Positions 32,017 to 37,381 of a stretch of 37,381 bases of DNA are shown here, piece after piece (position 1 is the stretch's first letter; every line of letters begins with the position of its first letter). This stretch comes from Desulfuromonas sp. (lineage in GTDB: Bacteria > Desulfobacterota > Desulfuromonadia > Desulfuromonadales > Geopsychrobacteraceae). The notes below the pieces were generated by a model that was given only the letters and a program-made list of their open reading frames with translations, ran no database searches and had not been told where the DNA came from. The position numbers were made by a program, and so were the translations under genes. The stretch spans positions 1 through 37,381 of the forward strand of contig PKUD01000056.1 in the NCBI GenBank assembly GCA_002869695.1, given 5' to 3'.

Positions 32017-32988
32017 TTAGTCCAACTTGGCCAGTTCCTTCTGTGCCAGTTCAGCTGTCAGTGGCAGATAACCGTCCTTGACAACAATCTCCTGACCTTC
32101 CTTAGACAGAGCGAACTTCAGGAATTCCTTGACCAGGGTCGGCAGGGGCTTGTTGGGCTCTTTGGCGACGTTGATGTAGAGCATGCGACCGAGGGGGTAT
32201 TTGCCGTTCATGACATTGGCATAGGTCGGCTCGTACTGGGTATCGCCTTCCTTCTTGCCGAGAGCAACAGCTTTGACGCCGGAGGTCTGGTAACCGATCC
32301 CGGAGTAACCAACGCCGCCCTTGTCTTCGGTGACGCCCAGAACAACTGAAGCGCTACCGGGCTGCTCCTTAACGGTATCTTTGTAGTCGCCCTTGAAGAG
32401 AGCCTTCTTCTTGAAGTAACCGTAGGTACCGGATGCGGAGTTACGACCGTAGAGGCTGACCGGCTTGTTGGCCCACTCTCCAGTCAGGCCGAGCTGACCC
32501 CAGGTGGTGATATCGTTAGCAGCGCCGCCCTTGCGATTCTTGGAGAAGAGCGCATCAACCTGCTGCAGGGACATGCCCTTGATCGGGTTGTCCTTGTTGA
32601 GGAAAACCGCCAGGGAGTCGAGAGCAACACCAATGGTGGTCGGCTTGTAGCCGAACTTGGCTTCGAACTTCTGGACTTCTTTATTCTTCATCTTACGGGA
32701 CATGGGACCAAGCTGGCTGGTGCCCTCGATCAGTGCCGGTGGTGCAGTACTGGACCCCTTGCCCTCGATCTGAATGTTGACGTTCGGATACTTCTTGCGG
32801 AAACCCTCAGCCCAGAATGTCATCATATTATTCAGCGTATCGGAACCGACGCTGTTCAGGTTGCCGGCAACACCCTGAACCTTCACGTAGTCACTGAGAT
32901 TGACATCGACTTCCAGAGCCATCAGGTTGCCGCCAGACAGGACCATCAGGCATGCCGCCAGCAGAATTGTTTTCATCATCTTCTTCAT
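32017..32988 (-). CDS. pstS: Phosphate-binding protein PstS
   Basis: 323 residues. The signal peptide ends near residue 24 (M-A-L-E). The phosphate-site signatures are present: [32 protein letters not shown], and [11 protein letters not shown]. It binds phosphate in the periplasm for PstCAB. AAGGAG lies 7 nt before the ATG. Three Pho-box hexamers lie about 65-90 bp upstream. Confidence 0.96.
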   Translation of the reverse strand: MKKMMKTILLAACLMVLSGGNLMALEVDVNLSDYVKVQGVAGNLNSVGSDTLNNMMTFWAEGFRKKYPNVNIQIEGKGSSTAPPALIEGTSQLGPMSRKMKNKEVQKFEAKFGYKPTTIGVALDSLAVFLNKDNPIKGMSLQQVDALFSKNRKGGAANDITTWGQLGLTGEWANKPVSLYGRNSASGTYGYFKKKALFKGDYKDTVKEQPGSASVVLGVTEDKGGVGYSGIGYQTSGVKAVALGKKEGDTQYEPTYANVMNGKYPLGRMLYINVAKEPNKPLPTLVKEFLKFALSKEGQEIVVKDGYLPLTAELAQKELAKLD

Positions 32989-33379
32989 TTATTATCTCCT
33001 TGGTTTTGAGTAGCTGTAGTCATCAGATGATGAATAACTTAGATGTACAATGTTAGGCCATTGTTAGCGCCCGGTGAGAAAACAGTAAAAAGCATAGAAT
33101 CCTTATCGAATTAACTTGAATCTCACTCCGCCCTAAAACATTTCCACTATAATGCAACGTCACAATCACATTATTGAGATTTTTTCTAACAGGGAAATCG
33201 AAGCTTGATCAGTCTGTTGCCAGTCGGTCTTCTGATATATGGATTTCCACCCCGACAGAATGCTGCTGATCAACCAGGTTTTCTCCCTGATGCTGGTTCG
33301 GGTCATGGCGATTCTGTTTTCTCCGCAGCAAAGGAATATTGCCGAAGGTCTTTAGTCTTGGTCGTTTATCCGGACCCTC
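32989..33379. other. pstS promoter region, 391 bp
   Basis: Between the end of phoR and pstS. It holds the Pho box described separately. A short open frame on the plus strand at 33205-33402 has no ribosome site and no recognisable family. No other gene is seen. Confidence 0.6.
33051..33078 (-). promoter_or_regulatory. Pho box upstream of pstS
   Basis: On the plus strand TGTTAG (33051-33056), TGTTAG (33062-33067) and GGTGAG (33073-33078) are 11 bp apart. Read towards pstS they are CTCACC, CTAACA and CTAACA. The 11-bp period is that of PhoB boxes, and the same hexamer pair occurs before phoB. Confidence 0.7.
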
Positions 33380-35155
33380 TCACCTGTTCGGCAAAAGGAT
33401 AGTAAACGTACTTCCTGATCCCGGCTGACTGACCACAGTCACTTCGCCACGGTGAGCCTGAACCGCATGTTTGACGATTGCCAGGCCCAATCCGGTTCCA
33501 CCCAGTTGACGGCTACGGGCCTTGTCTACCCTGTAAAAACGTTCGAACAAACGGGCCTGGTGTTTTTCCTCAATGCCGCATCCGTAGTCCTGCACCTTTA
33601 TAATGACCATCTCATCACGAGACAACGCTTCCAGAACAACCCTCCCTCCAGGATTGCTATATTTGATGGCATTAGAAAGCAGATTGACCACCGCCTGTTC
33701 CAGTAAGGGCGGATGAATGCGGGCAACCAACTGCTCCTGACAGGTGCTGGTGATCTCGACATCGGCCTTTTTGGCCAGTGCGTCACAGGCCTGACGGGCA
33801 CTTTCCAGAACAGGGGCAATCGGTTCTCTGGTGAGAACCCAGCCGCCCTCAGCGCCACCCTGCTCTATCCTTGACAGGTCAAGCAGGTCCTCGACCAGGG
33901 CGTTTAAACGATCAGCCTGTTTAGAGGTAATGCGTAGGAATTTTTCTGCTGTATCAGCATCCTCAGCCCCGCCATCAAGAAGCGTCTCGACCGCGCCGGA
34001 TATTGCAGTAATCGGCGTTTTCAGTTCGTGAGAGACATTGGCGACAAAATCCCGCCGCAGGGATTCCAGCCTCCGCAACCGGGTGACATCATGCAAAACA
34101 ACCAAAACCCCGATCCGTTCCCGAGCCGCCGAGTAGAGTGGTGAACCGACAGCGTGCAGATAACATTCCTGCCTCCCTCGAAAAACCAGTTCTTCCTCGG
34201 TTCGTTCTACAGAACTTAAAGCTCTGCGAACAAATAATTGAAGATCAGCCTGGCGGATCACCTCCTGAATCTGCTTTCCCTGGGGTGGATTATCGCTGAC
34301 AGCAAAAAGTGACTTTGCTGCCTGATTTAAACGAAGAATCCGCTCTTCGTTATCAACCGCCAGGACCCCCTCAGACATACTGGCCAGGACAGCCTCAATT
34401 TCATTTCGTTGGTCGCTGACCATTTCAATCCGTTGCGCCAGTTCCTTCGCCATCTGGTTCATAGCTTCACCCAGTCTGCGCATCTCCTTTGAGCCCGAGA
34501 CATTCAAAGGTAAAGCCAGCTCACCCCGAGCAAAACGCTGTGCTCCCATTTCCATCTGCTCCAGAGGTTGACTTAATCGGCGCGACAACCAGAGGCAACC
34601 GATGGCGGCCAGAACCGCGATCAACAAACCGCCACCGGCAATCTTTGGGTAGATTGATGACAAGGTTCTTTCAACAGCCGTCATTGGAATTGCGGTTCTC
34701 ACACAGCCTATGATTCTGCCGTCCACAACCGCCGGTTTAGCAACATACATAAGAGTCTGCCCCAGGGTATTACTGAAACGGATTGACACGCCTTCTTCGC
34801 CCTTGAGGGCCCTGGCAATCTCCGGCCGAGTACGATGGTTGTCCATCAGGTGTGGAGCTTCACGTGAATCGGCCAGGACCTGCCCATCCGGCAGAATAAT
34901 AGTAATTCTGGTTCCAGACTTCTCACCCAAGCGCCGGATCAAGCTGTCAAGCTGACCTCCCTGCGCATGGGCGATACGACTGGCCAACTGCTGCTCGACC
35001 AGAGTTGTTCGTGCCCGCAGGTCAAGCTTGGTTTGCTGATAGTGAAATGCCCTGAGTTCAACCGAGACGTACCAAGTGACCGCCAGCAACAGCAGGAGGA
35101 TCAGCAGCAGGTAAGATGGGTAAAGTTGCCAGAGCAGTCTACGTGCTTTCATCAT
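33380..35155 (-). CDS. phoR: Phosphate regulon sensor kinase PhoR
   Basis: 591 residues. Two membrane helices (about 10-32 and 165-185) enclose a ~130-residue periplasmic domain. HAMP follows, then a PAS domain (about 240-350, M-S-E-G-V-L-A-V-D), HisKA with N-V-S-H-E-L-K-T-P-I-T-A-I, and the ATPase domain (N-L-L-S-N-A-I-K-Y, D-Y-G-C-G-I, G-T-G-L-G-L-A-I-V-K-H). E. coli PhoR has almost no periplasmic part; this Gram-positive-like form has a large one. The start overlaps phoB by 4 nt. Confidence 0.93.
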   Translation of the reverse strand: MMKARRLLWQLYPSYLLLILLLLLAVTWYVSVELRAFHYQQTKLDLRARTTLVEQQLASRIAHAQGGQLDSLIRRLGEKSGTRITIILPDGQVLADSREAPHLMDNHRTRPEIARALKGEEGVSIRFSNTLGQTLMYVAKPAVVDGRIIGCVRTAIPMTAVERTLSSIYPKIAGGGLLIAVLAAIGCLWLSRRLSQPLEQMEMGAQRFARGELALPLNVSGSKEMRRLGEAMNQMAKELAQRIEMVSDQRNEIEAVLASMSEGVLAVDNEERILRLNQAAKSLFAVSDNPPQGKQIQEVIRQADLQLFVRRALSSVERTEEELVFRGRQECYLHAVGSPLYSAARERIGVLVVLHDVTRLRRLESLRRDFVANVSHELKTPITAISGAVETLLDGGAEDADTAEKFLRITSKQADRLNALVEDLLDLSRIEQGGAEGGWVLTREPIAPVLESARQACDALAKKADVEITSTCQEQLVARIHPPLLEQAVVNLLSNAIKYSNPGGRVVLEALSRDEMVIIKVQDYGCGIEEKHQARLFERFYRVDKARSRQLGGTGLGLAIVKHAVQAHRGEVTVVSQPGSGSTFTILLPNR

Positions 35156-35856
35156 TCCTCCCTGAAGCGATAACCGACGCCACGGACGGTTTCAATGTAT
35201 GGACCACAATGCCCAAGTTTTTTCCGCAAGCCGACGATCTGCACATCGACCGCCCGGTCAGTCACTGCATAGTCATCCCCCCGAACGGCATTAACGATCT
35301 GGTAACGGGTAAAGACCCAGCCCGGTTGGCGGGCAAGAAAATGAAGAACCCTGAATTCGGTAAAAGTCAGATCCACTGGCATGCCTGAGACGAGAACCTG
35401 ATTGCGACCCGGATGAATACTCAAGTCACCACGGACCAGCAGATCTTCAGTTGCGGCTGCTTTTTCACTGGTTTCCTGTCGCCTCCTGAGAACGGCCTGA
35501 ATACGCGCAAGGAGTACCTTGATGCTGAAAGGCTTTGGCACATAATCATCGGCACCGAGCTCCAGGCCACGAACAACATCTGCCTCTTCACCGCGTGCAG
35601 TCACCATAATAATCGGCAAATTCTCAGTCTCAGGATTAGATCGTACTCTCCGACAAATTTCCAGCCCATCTATTCCCGGCATCATCAGATCCAGAATCAT
35701 GAGGTCGGGGGGGGTCTCTGCAATCTTCTTCAGAGCTTCCTCTCCACAGACCGCACACTCAACCCGATATCCCTCCTTGATCAAATTAAAATGAAGCAGG
35801 GCGAGAATATCTTCTTCATCCTCAACGACCAGGACAGATTTACTCTGATTTATCAT
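35152..35856 (-). CDS. phoB: Phosphate regulon response regulator PhoB
   Basis: 234 residues. The receiver has E-D-E-E-D near 11-15, Asp in M-I-L-D-L-M-M-P-G, Thr in M-V-T-A-R-G and Lys in V-P-K-P-F-S. The winged helix follows (L-T-F-T-E-F-R-V-L, D-V-Q-I-V-G-L-R-K-K-L-G, T-V-R-G-V-G-Y-R-F). The position directly before phoR and pstS, together with Pho boxes in both promoters, makes PhoB rather than another OmpR-type regulator the best name. Confidence 0.94.
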   Translation of the reverse strand: MINQSKSVLVVEDEEDILALLHFNLIKEGYRVECAVCGEEALKKIAETPPDLMILDLMMPGIDGLEICRRVRSNPETENLPIIMVTARGEEADVVRGLELGADDYVPKPFSIKVLLARIQAVLRRRQETSEKAAATEDLLVRGDLSIHPGRNQVLVSGMPVDLTFTEFRVLHFLARQPGWVFTRYQIVNAVRGDDYAVTDRAVDVQIVGLRKKLGHCGPYIETVRGVGYRFREE

Positions 35857-35903
35857 AAGGCCTCACACTCAATATTATTTCCTAACTTAACATCTATTCT
35901 TTT

Positions 35904-35921
35904 TGTTAGGTTTTTGTGAGT
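35904..35921 (-). promoter_or_regulatory. Pho box upstream of phoB
   Basis: On the plus strand TGTTAGG (35904-35910), four bases, then TGTGAGT (35915-35921), an 11-bp repeat. Towards phoB this reads CTCACA and CTAACA, the same hexamers as at pstS. It sits within a larger nested inverted repeat (CTCACA 35862-35867 with TGTGAG 35915-35920; CCTAAC 35881-35886 with GTTAGG 35905-35910). Confidence 0.65.
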
Positions 35922-36013
35922 ATATTAGATTTTGATGCTTTGCGCATGAGATCGCACATCCCCTCTTTTCCTCGAGGTCAACGGACTGTTTAAAAAATTA
36001 CATAAGGTCGCCA

Positions 36014-36298
36014 CTAAATGTAGCTTAGTAATCGGTTTATTTTCCCGCAGCTGAACGGGAAAGAGGCCACATATGTGGCCTTCGGTAATAATGTCGAGAC
36101 GGCTATATCCCGCCAGCCAAGGGACCTTCGGATGAACGTTTCATGGAGGTGATTTTCCCCTTCCGGCCAGAACTCCAGAGATTCAGGAATAACCCGATAG
36201 CCGCCCCAATGCAGGGGTCGAGTCACATCTGCCCCTGGGCATGAAAAGAGTGTTGAATCCCAAGTTGTCCTTGACGGATCAAATCCTGCTTTTAATGG
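36014..36298 (-). pseudogene. pdxH: Remnant of pyridoxamine 5'-phosphate oxidase (pdxH) 3' end
   Basis: The minus-strand frame contains T-R-P-L-H-W-G-G-Y-R-V-I-P-E-S-L-E-F-W-P-E-G then N-H-L-H-E-T-F-I-R-R, which is the PdxH C-terminal pattern (P-H-W-G-G-Y-R-V, E-F-W, R-L-H-D-R). The active-site Arg of R-L-H is His here, and the sequence after I-R-R no longer looks like PdxH. A TAG at 36301-36299 closes the frame upstream and the N-terminal two thirds are missing. PdxH makes pyridoxal phosphate. This fragment cannot. Confidence 0.65.
36064..36081. repeat. 18-bp perfect palindrome
   Basis: AGGCCACAT is followed directly by its reverse complement. A second hairpin (TTTCCCG with CGGGAAA) lies just left. 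It falls in the decayed pdxH region. It could be a hairpin or a dimeric-regulator site. Confidence 0.6.
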
Positions 36299-36368
36299 CT
36301 ACCAGTGCCTCAGATGTCGGAGTTAATGAACTAAGGAGTTGGGCTGATTAAAGAACAAATCCTATTCC

Positions 36369-36491
36369 ATGAGGAATCTTCGCAAGCTCCACGCAAATCG
36401 TTTTATCAAGTTAAGCTCCGACGAAACCATTGTCCTAATACTCCCTCCTGGTTCTCACTACATCGAAAACATGATTCAATCGGGGCGATAA
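36369..36491 (+). CDS. Possible 40-residue open frame
   Basis: ATG at 36369 to TAA at 36489-36491, ending inside the left arm of the terminator at 36481. The predicted product starts M-R-N-L-R-K-L-H-A-N-R and ends M-I-Q-S-G-R. There is no clear ribosome site and no family is recognised. It may be a short gene, a gene remnant, or part of a noncoding RNA. Confidence 0.2.
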   Translation: MRNLRKLHANRFIKLSSDETIVLILPPGSHYIENMIQSGR

Positions 36492-36517
36492 CCTTTGTTT
36501 TGGTTATAGCCCCGTTT
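36481..36517 (+). terminator. Plus-strand terminator without a clear gene
   Basis: CGGGGC and ATAACC (36481-36493) pair with GGTTAT and GCCCCG (36502-36514, one internal mismatch) around a TTTGTTTT loop, followed by TTTTA. It is strong, yet no convincing plus-strand gene precedes it. Confidence 0.75.
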
Positions 36518-36673
36518 TAAAAAAGGCTCCTCGCCAACTATTTCATCCATGGAATAAATGAATAAAACAAAACCCAAGACAACCCATCTGGCGGGCTTGC
36601 CCCGTCGGATCATTCATTTTACATCTCAAAAACAGAGTTTTTTTGTCTGAAGGCTGCTCCCTTTGAGCATCAA

Positions 36674-37381
36674 CTAAAAGGGACACATAGCCTGGACAGA
36701 GAGAAACAAACCTTCCCCCAGATCCTGTTTCTGCGTCTCACGATATAGTGCTCGTCCGTCAAAAGCGTAACCAGCGGTAATTTTCAGCACAGAGACATCG
36801 ACTGCAGCGAATATGGAATTGTAGTGTACCTCCAGGGTTTCGTCTTCTCCTTCATTTCCCAGATTAAACGCGCCGTAATTGTCGTTTTTCACTCCAATCG
36901 ATACTCCGGCGAAGTCGCCTCGTTTATCCTGCTCGGAGTAAGGGCGATATTCCAGAGCAACTTCGTAGATGAGGTCGCGTGAATCCCGGGATTGGTCCAT
37001 ACGAAAGTCTCCGTTAAGACGCATTCGGCTTTTGGGTGCCATGGTGAAGCTAAGAGTGGGTGAGGTTAAAAATTCAAACCTGGTGTCGAGCCAATCCGTA
37101 TGATAGTTCACACGCACAAGAGGCACGGGGATCAACGGCCAGTTTTCTCCATCGGATGTTTCTACGCCGAAATTGCCCACGGCGATTCCACCGCCAAGAA
37201 CCAAAGACAGATCGGGTTTGTCTATCACCTCATAACCGTAGACCGCAGCGGTCTGATAGGTGTTGATCCCACCGCTTACGGGTTGATCCGATTCGCTCTT
37301 AAAAATCCCGAGATATTGATGACGGCCTTTTTCCCCATCCAGCAACATATCGATGCTGTGATAACGGCTCGGGAAGCCATA
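36674..37381 (-). CDS. Outer-membrane beta-barrel-like protein, 5' end cut by the window
   Basis: 235 residues visible, open to the window edge, so the N-terminus and signal peptide are missing. The sequence alternates hydrophobic and polar residues in strand-length stretches (T-A-A-V-Y-G-Y-E-V, L-S-L-V-L-G-G-G-I-A-V-G, I-Y-E-V-A-L-E-Y-R-P-Y, F-A-G-V-S-I-G-V-K) and ends in Phe, like BAM-assembled barrels. No specific family is named with confidence. It may be a DUF6268-type barrel. Confidence 0.7.
   Translation of the reverse strand, partial: YGFPSRYHSIDMLLDGEKGRHQYLGIFKSESDQPVSGGINTYQTAAVYGYEVIDKPDLSLVLGGGIAVGNFGVETSDGENWPLIPVPLVRVNYHTDWLDTRFEFLTSPTLSFTMAPKSRMRLNGDFRMDQSRDSRDLIYEVALEYRPYSEQDKRGDFAGVSIGVKNDNYGAFNLGNEGEDETLEVHYNSIFAAVDVSVLKITAGYAFDGRALYRETQKQDLGEGLFLSVQAMCPF

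Larger units (their letters stand above)
35922..36673. other. Gene-poor region, 752 bp
   Basis: It holds a decayed pdxH fragment, an 18-bp palindrome, a possible short frame ending in a strong plus-strand terminator, and otherwise AT-rich sequence with no coding signal. It looks like a site of past gene loss. Confidence 0.6.

Noticed and set aside
33205-33402. 65-codon frame between phoR and pstS
   Set aside because: No ribosome site, no family, and it overlaps the 3' end of phoR.

Overview
The window reads as one chromosomal segment of an anaerobic or microaerobic Gram-negative bacterium, most likely a Desulfuromonadales/Desulfuromonadota (Geobacter-Desulfuromonas-Pelobacter type) organism. 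The grounds are a six-subunit Rnf complex, many small ferredoxin-type proteins, a bacteriohemerythrin-GGDEF sensor, a GSU3473-family small protein, and two genes whose in-frame TGA codons are best read as selenocysteine (Sec). There is no rRNA, tRNA, CRISPR array, prophage or IS element. The lineage is inferred from gene content only.

Layout. (1) 213-3238: hemerythrin-diguanylate cyclase, then a MerB-fold gene in which both catalytic cysteines are TGA codons (candidate double-Sec protein, 1334-2023), then a ferredoxin-like protein. (2) 3371-7586: DUF3422, BAX-inhibitor-1 and DUF3750 proteins, and a YciI/LUD/mini-ferredoxin cluster. (3) 7725-9497: an exported MsrB preceded by a second candidate Sec protein (MsrA/HMA-like, 8290-8595). 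Their promoter carries four 11-bp-periodic hexamers typical of OmpR-family operators. A DagK-PAP2 fusion is divergent from them. (4) 9505-12001: histidine kinase, dispersed repeat, response regulator and thioesterase. (5) 12216-17220: rnfABCDGE, with a terminator-like hairpin between rnfA and rnfB and an in-frame TAA near the start of rnfD. (6) 17321-26235: housekeeping and accessory genes: M48 lipoprotein, Trx/Grx fusion, GSU3473 protein, His-rich secreted protein, coiled-coil protein, YaeQ, spermidine-synthase-like, ferredoxin-nitroreductase, zinc ribbon, EVE, SrkA-like kinase and an MFS transporter. (7) 26558-35921: a complete phoBR-pstSCAB-phoU phosphate regulon on the minus strand. It has matching CTAACA-type Pho boxes upstream of pstS and phoB, and enlarged PstC and PstA subunits. 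(8) 35922-37381: a gene-poor stretch with a decayed pdxH fragment and a truncated outer-membrane-barrel gene.

The strongest candidate for something undescribed is the Sec biology. The spacing of the two TGA codons in the MerB-like gene (codons 93 and 156, with Asp96) reproduces the Cys96/Asp99/Cys159 triad of MerB with a constant offset of three. The open frame continues after both stops to a natural C-terminus. The second gene sits one base ahead of msrB, and its TGA is followed at the right distance by a GC-rich hairpin. If both are translated as Sec, this locus links selenium to organomercury/thiol chemistry and to envelope methionine-oxidation defence.
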